A DNA stretch of 15,392 nucleotides from an uncultured Lachnospiraceae bacterium (GCA_947177515.1 CAMWUU010000028.1:1-15392); one strand, 5' to 3'. Numbered from the stretch's first letter, positions 7,357 through 15,341 are shown. Made by a program: numbers and translations. Notes: generated by a model from the letters alone, not told the origin.

Positions 7357-7385
7357 TTGAAAAAATTTCGTCTTTATGATATAAT
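7357..7385 (+). promoter_or_regulatory. promoter of the CapA-like gene
   Basis: TTGAAA (7357-7362), 17-nt spacer, perfect TATAAT (7380-7385). The 5' leader of about 55 nt contains a 6-bp hairpin, GGTTTT (7403-7408) with AAAACC (7418-7423), just before the ribosome binding site. Confidence 0.75.
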
Positions 7386-7447
7386 TATTATGGAAAATAA
7401 TTGGTTTTGCTCTTTATAAAACCACCTAAAATGTGAGGACTTAATTT

Positions 7448-8887
7448 ATGAAAAACCTGAACCGGATAACCCGTCTGCTTACTGCATTCATCCTTGTAAT
7501 GCTATTAAACATTGTTCTCCTGCTGCTCCCCACCGTTTTAAAATCAGATCATACCCCGGAGCCGGTGGAGGGACGGGATCATCCGCGTGAAACAGAATCC
7601 AATATTTCCCAAAATATTCCCAATCCTTCTAATATTACCACAAATAATACTGACACGAACAAAAACAGCCAACATTCACACAATGATACCGATTTTGAAA
7701 AATATTCCATCCCCTCTACCCTTCCCCCCGCCCCTACTGTTAGTATCCCTGAAGCTAATAATTCCGGGGCGGATTCTACCCCTTCTTCCGACGATGTTTC
7801 AAAGGATGCAAACACTCCCGAAGAACACTCCGATTCTGTCACCCTCTGTCTGATGGGCGACCTTATGTGCTTGGCTGGACAGCAATATACCGCCGAACGC
7901 CGCGATGGAACCCATGATTATACGGGCAGTTTCCATCTTGTCCGCGACTTTTTTTCCTCCTGCGATTTTGTTATCGGCAATCTGGAAACCACGCTTTCCG
8001 AAAGCAACCCCTATTCCACAAAGGAAAGGGAGGTAAATGAACAGCCAAACTGCAATGCCCCGGCGGATTATCTCGCCTCGCTTACCTGGGCGGGCATTAC
8101 GCATCTTGTAACCGCAAACAACCACAGCTTAGACGGCGGGCTTGTCGGGATAGAGGAAACCGTGGCGCATCTTGACGAATATGGAATTCCACATACGGGG
8201 ACATACCGATCGGACTACAACGGCGCGCACTATATGATGTTGGAAAAAAATGGAATCCGCATTGCAATCCTTTCCTTCACTGAACTAATCAACCAGCGCA
8301 CACTTCTGACAGCATCGCAGCTTGCGCGCATGATCGACAGTTACTCCAAAAAGGACATTGCCAAACGGATTGCACAGGCACGCGCAGACGGGGCGGATTT
8401 CGTGGTGGTCTATGCACATTGGGGCAGTGAGAATGTCCATGAGGTGCGCGATTACCAGAAAGCACACGCAAAAGAAATTGCGGCAGCAGGGGCTGACCTG
8501 ATTATTGGATCACATCCGCATTGTTTACAGGAAATGGAATATATTGTTACAGAGGACGGTAAAAGTGTGCCATGCTTTTATTCGCTTGGCAATGTGGTAT
8601 CGAGTATGACACGTGACATCAACCATGATACTGTTTTTGTGCAGGTAAGCTTGCGGTCAAATAAGGAAGCAAACAGTGTTTACAATTCCGTTAGCATCAC
8701 ATCCCTCAGCCTGCTTCCCTGCCATGTCCTCACCGCCCTAGACGGGCATTACCGCGTTATTACACCACTTGATTACAAGACGGGGGATAAAAAGATAACA
8801 GAGGAACTAGCAAGGGCTAAGGCAAGGATAGAAGAAATCTTTGCACCGCATGGAAATACACCCGAAAGCGAATCGCAAAGACATTGA
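7448..8887 (+). CDS. membrane-anchored CapA-family (PGA_cap) protein
   Basis: A 479-aa protein. An N-terminal hydrophobic helix (about 9-31, after KNLNRITR) works as a signal anchor. It is followed by a Pro/Ser/Asn/Thr-rich linker (about 33-130) that would span the cell wall. The catalytic-type domain (131-440) shows the metallophosphatase-like motifs of the CapA/PGA_cap family: GDLM (137-140), GNLET (177-181), NNH (224-226), AHWG (323-326), GSHPH (354-358) and SLGN (379-382). CapA is known for poly-gamma-glutamate export or anchoring in Bacillus, but most stand-alone clostridial members are uncharacterised, and no capB/capC homologues are seen here. It is therefore an extracellular, probably metal-binding phosphoesterase-fold protein of unknown substrate. 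GTGAGGA precedes the start. It has its own promoter, and the tail (440-479) is helical and charged. Confidence 0.88.
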   Translation: MKNLNRITRLLTAFILVMLLNIVLLLLPTVLKSDHTPEPVEGRDHPRETESNISQNIPNPSNITTNNTDTNKNSQHSHNDTDFEKYSIPSTLPPAPTVSIPEANNSGADSTPSSDDVSKDANTPEEHSDSVTLCLMGDLMCLAGQQYTAERRDGTHDYTGSFHLVRDFFSSCDFVIGNLETTLSESNPYSTKEREVNEQPNCNAPADYLASLTWAGITHLVTANNHSLDGGLVGIEETVAHLDEYGIPHTGTYRSDYNGAHYMMLEKNGIRIAILSFTELINQRTLLTASQLARMIDSYSKKDIAKRIAQARADGADFVVVYAHWGSENVHEVRDYQKAHAKEIAAAGADLIIGSHPHCLQEMEYIVTEDGKSVPCFYSLGNVVSSMTRDINHDTVFVQVSLRSNKEANSVYNSVSITSLSLLPCHVLTALDGHYRVITPLDYKTGDKKITEELARAKARIEEIFAPHGNTPESESQRH

Positions 8888-8912
8888 CATTTTGGGATAT
8901 TTATTGTACCAT
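8884..8912 (+). promoter_or_regulatory. candidate promoter of the GrpE-like/Hsp70-like operon
   Basis: TTGACA (8884-8889), 17 nt, TACCAT (8907-8912), overlapping the capA-like stop codon. In the same place CATTGA (8882-8887) can pair with TCAATG (8914-8919), followed by TATTTTTT, so the stretch might instead be a weak terminator of the capA-like gene. No CIRCE-type heat-shock operator is visible in 8888-8959. Confidence 0.4.
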
Positions 8913-8959
8913 ATCAATGTATTTTTTCTCAGCAAAAATCAACAAAGCGGGAGGAGCTG

Positions 8960-9760
8960 ATGGCTAAAATGGATTGGGACAGTATACGTCAATTTATTTT
9001 GGAAGACAGGAAAATTAAAGAGTATTTTCTCCTTCTTGCCGGGGGGGAAAATCCTATGCGGGCAGAGTGCAGCAACAGGGAACCTATAAGCGGGATTCCC
9101 TCACCTAGGACTGTCCGCGAAAACATGCAGGCAGCCGGATATACTTCGGAAATACCTGTGGGGGCAGCAGGAGTGCAGGATGAAATGCAGGAGAATTCCA
9201 TCCTGGCACTGAGGTCAGAAAACCGTGCGCTGCGCCAGGAACTAGAAGACGCACAGCAGCATATGGCTGCGCTTGAAGCGGAACTTTCCAAGCTTCGCCA
9301 AGCAGATCTGGCAGCGCAGGAAAAACTGCAGGCCACTTTAGAAAAGCTGACGGAATTTGAACCAGTCAGCCGTGCCATGGAACTTTATGGCTCACTTGGC
9401 GAAAAATCAAAAGACGCGATGAAAAACATTTTCCGCGCGTCCTCCCCGGACGGCTTTATCTCCTGCGGGGTACAAAAAAACAGCCTGTCAAACCTCTGGG
9501 ATTACGGCAGGACCCTAGCAGCGGACGGTTCGGAAGACTGCCTGAAAATAGACGGTCTATTCGCGTATTTCGTTTCGCTCTACAACCTGACATTTGATCA
9601 GCCCGTTTATTCGCTGATCGAGCCACAGACAGGGGATCGGTTTGATGAGGATATCCATGTGTGCCTGACACGTGGGACGAGAATTCAAAAAATTTCAGGC
9701 GTATTACTCAGGGGATACCGCGTAAACGGCAAAACCATAAACAAAGCACTGGTAAAGTGA
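8960..9760 (+). CDS. GrpE-like coiled-coil protein, partner of the Hsp70-like ATPases
   Basis: This 266-aa protein is the first gene of the operon, with GGGAGGAG 4 nt before the ATG. Residues 1-28 form a short helical N-terminus. Residues 30-75 look disordered. A heptad-like coiled coil runs from about 77 to 133 (LRSENRALRQELEDAQ onward). Residues 134-212 are mainly helical. The C-terminal 50 residues resemble the beta-domain of the nucleotide exchange factor GrpE: a VYSLIEPQTGDRFDEDIH block, a hydrophobic strand (SGVLLRGYRVNG) and an end KTINKALVK that parallels the GY-LNGRTIR-A-V end of bacterial GrpE. Coiled coil, helix bundle, then beta-domain is the GrpE order. Its location directly upstream of two Hsp70-like genes supports a nucleotide-exchange or adaptor role. 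The similarity was judged by eye and is not a search result. It is not housekeeping GrpE. Confidence 0.75.
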   Translation: MAKMDWDSIRQFILEDRKIKEYFLLLAGGENPMRAECSNREPISGIPSPRTVRENMQAAGYTSEIPVGAAGVQDEMQENSILALRSENRALRQELEDAQQHMAALEAELSKLRQADLAAQEKLQATLEKLTEFEPVSRAMELYGSLGEKSKDAMKNIFRASSPDGFISCGVQKNSLSNLWDYGRTLAADGSEDCLKIDGLFAYFVSLYNLTFDQPVYSLIEPQTGDRFDEDIHVCLTRGTRIQKISGVLLRGYRVNGKTINKALVK

Positions 9761-9768
9761 GGTAAGAG
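9746..9768 (+). repeat. 23-bp direct repeat, copy 1 (end of GrpE-like gene plus RBS)
   Basis: This covers the last codons of the GrpE-like gene (ALVK and stop) and the ribosome binding site of the first Hsp70-like gene. It matches 12045-12067 at 22 of 23 positions. The shared core includes GGTAAAGTGAGGTAAGAG. The TGA stop overlaps the GAGG of the ribosome binding site, so the two genes are probably translationally coupled. Confidence 0.9.
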
Positions 9769-9770
9769 GG

Positions 9771-12041
9771 ATGGAATATACAAAGCTTGTTGAAAAACTG
9801 CCCCTGCGTGAGGGTAGTTTATGTGAGATGGTTCGTGCAAAAATCAGCAGAACCATCCAGGAAAAGGAACTGGAGGAGCTGAAAGCCAGCAGGGCGGACG
9901 GAGAAGACGACTCCCCCATCGTAGTAGACGAACTCGATGCGGAAGAGGTTTCAAGGCTTTTACTTGAAGTTGACCATGAGCGCGCCGATATTGACCCATA
10001 CGATGAGAAAATTCTCACCGACCCGAACCGCGGACACTGGGATCTATGGTGCGACAGCGAGGCGGACGACAACTGCCCGGTTCTTGATCTGTCCTACCAG
10101 GGATACGTAGCGCGCAATCCCCGTGCGGATATCAACCGCAACCGTATTGTCGCAATTGACTTTGGTACAAAAAGTACAGTTGTTGTCTACCAGAATGAGG
10201 ACAGCCGTATCCTGCCCGTGCGTGTCGGAACCGGTAATGTCAGCAAAAGCATCCGCGCAGAACACTACGAAAACCCGACAATCATTGAATTCAACAATCT
10301 TGAATCCTTCTTAGAAGCATATGTCGCCACCTTAGGTCGCCCTGCCACACGCTGGGATGACGTTTATATCTCCCACCGGGCGGTGGACGATTTGCAAAGT
10401 TCACTCAGTACAGACTACAGCGCGTTCTTTTCCGAACTGAAACAGTGGGCTGGGGATGCCGGCGTAAAAAAGGCAATACGCATCCGCGATCGGCAGGATA
10501 ACGACTACCTGCTTAAGGCATTCCGCGAACTTACCGACGAGGACTTAAACCCGATTGAACTCTACGCATACTACCTAGGACTCTACATCAACAATATGCG
10601 AAATGGGATTTTCCTCAATTATTATCTCTCCTTCCCTGTTACCTATGAGTTCGCGGTACGCGAAAAAATAGCGGAAAGTTTTGAGAGGGGCATTAAAAAA
10701 GCCTTGCCGGAACCACTTTTAAGGGACGAGGAAATTATGCGGAATTTCCGGATCAACGGCAGCATCAGCGAACCTGCTGCCTACGCAGTTTGCGCCCTTC
10801 AGGAATACGGGTTTGAGCCGGAAGGGAATGAAGAAGTCTTTTATTCAGTATTCGACTTTGGCGGCGGAACTACGGACTTTGATTTCGGTGTCTGGAGGGA
10901 ATCCAGGGCACCAAAATACGACTACACCATCGAACATTTCGGTGCGAGCGGGGACCGCTACCTAGGTGGGGAAAATATCCTTGCAGAACTGGCCTTTTAT
11001 GTATTCCGTACAAACGAAGAAAAACTCCGCGAAGAAAATATCTCATTTAACCGTCCTGCTATGTGCCCGGATTTTGCCGGAAGCGAAGCCCTGATCTCAG
11101 ACTCCCGCGAGGCGAACATCAACATGCGCAACCTAACCGACAAACTGCGCCCTCTCTGGGAAAATACCGGGGAGGAAACCGTGGACGAAAGTGGTTCCAT
11201 CAAAGTGAACCTGTTCCGCAATGACGGTTCCCAGGTAGTGGGGCTTGCCCTAGCCGCAGACCAGGATGAACTGAACGAACTCATCTACCGGCGTATCGAA
11301 AAGGGAATCGAGAGTTTCTTTACCTCGCTCGCTACCGCATTCGGACAGGAGAATCTTGATATTATTGACAATATTTACATTATTTTGGCTGGAAATTCCT
11401 CCAAATCCAGGTATGTAGAAGAAATTTTCAACGAGAAAATTCTCTACTACACCGCACAGATCAAACGTTCCGATAATGTCGCCCCGATGTTTGAACTGCT
11501 GCCGCCAATCGGTACGGAAGCCTTCTATCAAAAGAGGGCACTGATCAACCCGGATGCAGCGGATCGGCCGGATGACAGAGGCGAATTCGAGCGTCCTTCC
11601 GGAAAAACCGGCGTGGCATTCGGACTGATCGAATGCCGTAAGGGCGGGCGTGTCGAAATTATTGAGAATGATGAAGCTGGTGGGGAAATTCCGTTTAAAT
11701 ATTATATTGGCACATGCAAGAAACGCTGCTTTAAAACCCTGGATGTGGAGGAACATCCATCTAGGATCCCGGGCAGGGTGGACTATGGCAGATGGTATGA
11801 AGTATTTGAGTCGGACGATTACACCGTCGAAATCTACTACACTACAGAACCGGACGCTGTCACAAACCATATGCCAATCGAAAATGCAAGGAAGCTAATG
11901 CTGGATACCGACGCGGAATGCGAACTCGTATTTATCCGGGCTGCCGACCCGCACACCTTAGAGTACGTTTCCGCGGAAAGTCTTGAGAATGTATACAACG
12001 GGAATTACATTGGCATGGTGCACCAAATATCCCTGGAGTAA
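9771..12041 (+). CDS. Hsp70-like ATPase, short paralog
   Basis: A cytoplasmic 756-aa protein with an Hsp70-type nucleotide-binding domain placed after a 125-residue N-terminal extension. Signatures in order: phosphate-1 VAIDFGTKST (127-136); a candidate catalytic Lys224 in ELKQWAG; connect-1 SEPAAYA (333-339) with Glu334; phosphate-2 FDFGGGTTDF (361-370); GDRYLGGEN (394-402), which mirrors DnaK GDTHLGGED; and adenosine loop LAGNSS (539-544). The spacing follows DnaK with insertions. The last 180 residues are mostly beta-like (GGEIPFKYYIG, RWYEVFESDDYTVEIYY). I see neither the DnaK LLLDV linker nor a helical lid, so any client-binding region is atypical. The ATPase motifs look intact. It starts 10 nt after the GrpE-like stop. 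It is a tandem paralog of the next gene, roughly three quarters identical by eye outside the N-terminus, but has only a short acidic linker (about 39-63) where that gene has a large domain. Confidence 0.88.
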   Translation: MEYTKLVEKLPLREGSLCEMVRAKISRTIQEKELEELKASRADGEDDSPIVVDELDAEEVSRLLLEVDHERADIDPYDEKILTDPNRGHWDLWCDSEADDNCPVLDLSYQGYVARNPRADINRNRIVAIDFGTKSTVVVYQNEDSRILPVRVGTGNVSKSIRAEHYENPTIIEFNNLESFLEAYVATLGRPATRWDDVYISHRAVDDLQSSLSTDYSAFFSELKQWAGDAGVKKAIRIRDRQDNDYLLKAFRELTDEDLNPIELYAYYLGLYINNMRNGIFLNYYLSFPVTYEFAVREKIAESFERGIKKALPEPLLRDEEIMRNFRINGSISEPAAYAVCALQEYGFEPEGNEEVFYSVFDFGGGTTDFDFGVWRESRAPKYDYTIEHFGASGDRYLGGENILAELAFYVFRTNEEKLREENISFNRPAMCPDFAGSEALISDSREANINMRNLTDKLRPLWENTGEETVDESGSIKVNLFRNDGSQVVGLALAADQDELNELIYRRIEKGIESFFTSLATAFGQENLDIIDNIYIILAGNSSKSRYVEEIFNEKILYYTAQIKRSDNVAPMFELLPPIGTEAFYQKRALINPDAADRPDDRGEFERPSGKTGVAFGLIECRKGGRVEIIENDEAGGEIPFKYYIGTCKKRCFKTLDVEEHPSRIPGRVDYGRWYEVFESDDYTVEIYYTTEPDAVTNHMPIENARKLMLDTDAECELVFIRAADPHTLEYVSAESLENVYNGNYIGMVHQISLE

Positions 12042-12044
12042 GTA

Positions 12045-12067
12045 GCGCTGGTAAAGTGAGGTAAGAG
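12045..12067 (+). repeat. 23-bp direct repeat, copy 2 (duplication scar)
   Basis: This lies in the 28-nt gap between the two Hsp70-like genes, 3 nt after the first one's stop. It matches 9746-9768 at 22 of 23 positions. Here GCG CTG GTA AAG TGA (a ghost of the ALVK-stop end of the GrpE-like gene) is non-coding. It still supplies the GTGAGG ribosome binding site for the second Hsp70-like gene. Identity resumes in the coding start ATGGAATATACAAA. Confidence 0.9.
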
Positions 12068-12069
12068 AA

Positions 12070-15042
12070 ATGGAATATACAAAATTTGTTGACAGACTTC
12101 CGCTCAGTACCAACAGTTTGTACGAAATGTTTAAATCGAAAATTTTTGACAGCATACTGGAGTCGGAACTAGGCGGATTCCGGAAGGAAATAGATCAGCA
12201 TATCGGTTTAATACATAGTTGTTTTTCAAAATATGAGTGGCTTCCCATGAGAATTGGCACCACGTCCAAACTGGTATTATACAACACCAAGGCTTCTGTT
12301 TTCATTCCTGACCTGCTCAGTTTCCGATTTGATGTCCACAGGAAAGTGCCGGAGGATTATACCCTGAGTTTTTATAATTTCTCGGCCAAACTGTTTGACC
12401 GGGCGATCCTGGAGAAAATAACATTCTCCAGGATTGAGGAAATTTACATGCTGAATACGGAATATAGCAGGAAAAAAGGATCGGGCGGGGATTTTATTGA
12501 TATTGTCCATGATATAAACCCTACCATGAACAACTACCTGGCTTATTCCGAGGCAGATTCCACCACCCTGTCCCCATTCGGGACAGGGACAATGGTATAT
12601 GACATCCGGAACAAAAACTTCATTTCAGGCCGCATCCGCTCTGATTTTTCCATGATGCCAATGGTGGCAGTTAACGCAGCAAACACCCCAACCCTGCTTC
12701 GCAGTCTGCGGGAATTAAAGCTGACCATCAACCCTTACGGCGGGAAATTCAGCGACTTGATGACGGCGCTTGACCGTATGGGTGAATTCCTTTCCGCTGA
12801 CCTGATTACAGAGGATTTCCATATCAATTTTGATAAAATATCCACGGATTTAAGGGCGAAAGGCAGCTTATCCCAGTTTAATCTCAGTTATAATTCCATC
12901 ACCAAGCAGGGAACCCGCGCAAGTGTGATCAATACCCTGGACTCCGCCACCGTCGCAAAACCGCTGCTTGATGTGGAGCATGTCCGCGCGGACATTGACC
13001 CTTATGACCAGAATATCCTGACCGACCCGAACCGTGGCCACTGGGATTTGTGGAACACAGACATTGCGGCAAATTGTCCCATCCTCGATTTGTCCTCCAT
13101 GGGCTTTGTAGCACGTAACCCAAAGGCGGATATTAATAACAACCGTGTGGTTGCGATTGATTTTGGCACCAAAAGTACTGTTGTAGTGTACCAGGACGAG
13201 GACAGCCGGATTCTGCCAATGCGTGTGGGAACCGGAAATATCAGCAAAAGCATTCAGGCAAAACATTATGAAAATCCTACAGTGATTGAATTCCATGACC
13301 TGAAACACTTTATGGATTCCTACAACGCAACCGAAGGTCGCCCAGCCACACAGTGGGAGGATGTATGTATCTCCCACAAAGCCGTGGATGATTTACAGGC
13401 TTCCTGCAGTACCGATTATGGCGCATTCCTCTCGGGGCTGAAACAGTGGGCCGGGGATACAGGAGTAAAAAGGGCAATCCGTATGCGTGACCGTGCAAAC
13501 CGGGACTTTTTGCTCCAACAGTACCGCGAACTTTCAAAGGACGACCTTGACCCAATTGAACTTTATGCCTACTATCTGGGACTTTACATCAACAATATGC
13601 GAAACGGGATTTTCCTGAACTACTACCTCTCCTTCCCTGTCACCTACGAGATCGCGGTGCGCGAAAGGATTATAAGGAGCTTTGAACGTGGAATTAAAAA
13701 ATCACTGCCGCGCCCGGTTCTTGATGATGAGGACATTATGAGGAAATTCCGGATTAACGGTGGAATCAGTGAACCTGCTGCCTACGCGGTCTGTGCTCTC
13801 CAGGAATACGGGTTTGACCCGGAAGAAGACGGGCAGGTCTTTTACTCAGTCTTCGATTTTGGCGGGGGGACAACGGACTTTGATTTCGGTGTATGGCGGG
13901 AGTCAAGATCCTCAAAATACGACTATACCATCGAACACTTCGGCGCAAGTGGGGATCGCTACCTTGGCGGGGAAAATATTCTGGCAGAACTTGCCTTCTA
14001 TATTTTCCGCGCGAATGAGGCAAAGCTTAGGGAGGAACGGATTTCCTTTACCAGACCGCCGATGTGCCCGGATTTTGCCGGCAGTGAAACACTGATTTCC
14101 GATTCGCGTGAGGCGCGGGTCAATATGCGCAATCTTACCGAGCGCCTGCGTCCTATCTGGGAACACACGGATGAGGAAGTGGTCGATCAGAGCGGGGCAA
14201 TCAATGTGAATCTTTTCCGCAACGATGGCACAGAAGCAGTTGGCCTGTCCCTTATGACCAACCGGGAACGGGTAGAACGGCTGATCTACCGCAGGATTGA
14301 AAAAGGGATTGAAAGCTTTTTTACCTCCCTGAAAACCGCTTACGGCAAACATAATTTAAGTGGTATAGATAAGATTTACATTATACTGGCGGGAAATTCT
14401 TCAAAATCCCAATATGTGGAGGGCATTTTCCAGGAAAAAATTGCCCGCTATACCAAACAGATTAAGGGGGATAAGCAGAGCGAACCAATGTTTGAACTTC
14501 TCCCGCCAATTGGTACAGAGGAGTTTTACGAGCGCAGGACGCAAATCAATCCGAAAACAGCGGATCGCAAGGATCCACGTGGTGAATTTGAACGCCCGAC
14601 CGGAAAGACTGGTGTAGCATTCGGTCTGATTGAATGCCGCCGGGGCGGGCGCATTGAAATCATTGCAAGCGACGAAGCGGGCGGTGAAATCCCGTTTAAA
14701 TACTATATCGGCACGCGCAAAAGACGTTCCTTCCGTATCCTTAATGAAGGCAGCCACCCGTCCAAAATTCCGGGGCGTTTAGACTATGAACGGTGGTATG
14801 AAGTATTTGAATCCGACGACTATACGATTGAAATATACTGCACCACCAACCCGGAAGCTGTCACTAATATTATGCCGATTGAAAATGCCAAAAAACTGAT
14901 GTTAACCACCGACGCACAGGATCTTCCTGTATTTATCCGCGCTGTTGACCCCCACACCATTGAGTATGTTTCAGCAGCATGTGCTGAGGATGTTGAAAGA
15001 AGCCGTTTTATTGGTACAATACACAGAGTTTCTCTGGAATAA
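12070..15042 (+). CDS. Hsp70-like ATPase, long paralog with extra N-terminal domain
   Basis: A 990-aa protein and the last gene of the operon. Residues 1-38 and 299-990 align with the preceding paralog; residues about 39-298 have no counterpart there beyond a short linker. The unique part is mixed, moderately hydrophobic and without Cys-rich or membrane motifs (for example WLPMRIGTTSKLVLYN, FGTGTMVYDIRNKNFISGRI), and I do not recognise it. Hsp70 signatures: VAIDFGTKST (361-370), Lys458 in GLKQWAG, SEPAAYA (567-573), FDFGGGTTDF (595-604), GDRYLGGEN (628-636), LAGNSS (773-778). All ATPase motifs are kept, so it is not a degenerate copy. The C-terminal beta-rich region is shared, and no DnaK linker or lid is seen. 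Its ribosome binding site comes from the duplicated 23-bp element. The extra domain may confer client or partner specificity; that is inference. Confidence 0.88.
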   Translation: MEYTKFVDRLPLSTNSLYEMFKSKIFDSILESELGGFRKEIDQHIGLIHSCFSKYEWLPMRIGTTSKLVLYNTKASVFIPDLLSFRFDVHRKVPEDYTLSFYNFSAKLFDRAILEKITFSRIEEIYMLNTEYSRKKGSGGDFIDIVHDINPTMNNYLAYSEADSTTLSPFGTGTMVYDIRNKNFISGRIRSDFSMMPMVAVNAANTPTLLRSLRELKLTINPYGGKFSDLMTALDRMGEFLSADLITEDFHINFDKISTDLRAKGSLSQFNLSYNSITKQGTRASVINTLDSATVAKPLLDVEHVRADIDPYDQNILTDPNRGHWDLWNTDIAANCPILDLSSMGFVARNPKADINNNRVVAIDFGTKSTVVVYQDEDSRILPMRVGTGNISKSIQAKHYENPTVIEFHDLKHFMDSYNATEGRPATQWEDVCISHKAVDDLQASCSTDYGAFLSGLKQWAGDTGVKRAIRMRDRANRDFLLQQYRELSKDDLDPIELYAYYLGLYINNMRNGIFLNYYLSFPVTYEIAVRERIIRSFERGIKKSLPRPVLDDEDIMRKFRINGGISEPAAYAVCALQEYGFDPEEDGQVFYSVFDFGGGTTDFDFGVWRESRSSKYDYTIEHFGASGDRYLGGENILAELAFYIFRANEAKLREERISFTRPPMCPDFAGSETLISDSREARVNMRNLTERLRPIWEHTDEEVVDQSGAINVNLFRNDGTEAVGLSLMTNRERVERLIYRRIEKGIESFFTSLKTAYGKHNLSGIDKIYIILAGNSSKSQYVEGIFQEKIARYTKQIKGDKQSEPMFELLPPIGTEEFYERRTQINPKTADRKDPRGEFERPTGKTGVAFGLIECRRGGRIEIIASDEAGGEIPFKYYIGTRKRRSFRILNEGSHPSKIPGRLDYERWYEVFESDDYTIEIYCTTNPEAVTNIMPIENAKKLMLTTDAQDLPVFIRAVDPHTIEYVSAACAEDVERSRFIGTIHRVSLE

Positions 15043-15050
15043 TTTTCTTA

Positions 15051-15089
15051 CCCGGGGCAGCAGGATACATACTGTCCCGGGTGTTTTTT
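15051..15089 (+). terminator. rho-independent terminator of the Hsp70-like operon
   Basis: CCCGGGGCAG (15051-15060) pairs with CTGTCCCGGG (15072-15081) over 10 bp with one G-U pair and an 11-nt loop, followed by TGTTTTTT. It starts 8 nt after the stop codon of the long Hsp70-like gene, so the operon ends here. Confidence 0.9.
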
Positions 15090-15180
15090 GGGGAAATAAC
15101 AAATACTTTGCAATTTTTTTGTATAATTAAAATTAACCTTATTCTTGAAAAATTCCGAAAGAAATTAGCGGAGATAAAGT

Positions 15181-15194
15181 CTGCCAGTTATAGC
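15181..15194 (+). repeat. 14-bp direct repeat, copy 1
   Basis: CTGCCAGTTATAGC here matches CTGCCAGTCATAGC at 15347-15360 at 13 of 14 positions. Both lie in the gene-free right end (15090-15392), where no coding region can be supported. Confidence 0.5.
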
Positions 15195-15270
15195 TTGAAA
15201 TGATGCAAGGGTAGAAATAAGGGTAGGGGGATAAAAGGTGAAAATAGGATTAAAAAACATGAATAGACAG

Positions 15271-15315
15271 AGAACACCGCCCTTTTTACTTTGGGCGAGT
15301 GTCGGGCGGTGTTCT
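15271..15315. repeat. perfect 12-bp inverted repeat with an alternative pairing
   Basis: AGAACACCGCCC (15271-15282) and GGGCGGTGTTCT (15304-15315) are perfect complements with a 21-nt loop. Inside the loop a second GGGCG (15293-15297) can compete for the CGCCC at 15278-15282, giving two mutually exclusive hairpins. No U-tract follows on either strand. It may be a structured RNA, an attenuator-like element ahead of a gene beyond the window, or a small repeated element. Confidence 0.5.
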
Positions 15316-15341
15316 TATCAGGTAAAGCATATTCTGTTTTG

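Noticed and set aside
7448..8887. A capBCA poly-gamma-glutamate capsule operon
   Set aside because: Only the CapA-like protein is present; no ligase (CapB) or CapC-like membrane protein is adjacent.
8960..15042. Housekeeping grpE-dnaK locus
   Set aside because: No hrcA, dnaJ or CIRCE; the Hsp70-like proteins lack the DnaK linker and lid, have N-terminal extensions and are tandemly duplicated.
9771..15042. ParM/MreB-type actin-like filament proteins as an alternative to Hsp70
   Set aside because: GDRYLGGEN, SEPAAYA and the spacing of the motifs match Hsp70 better than bacterial actins, although the shared fold means a search should confirm it.
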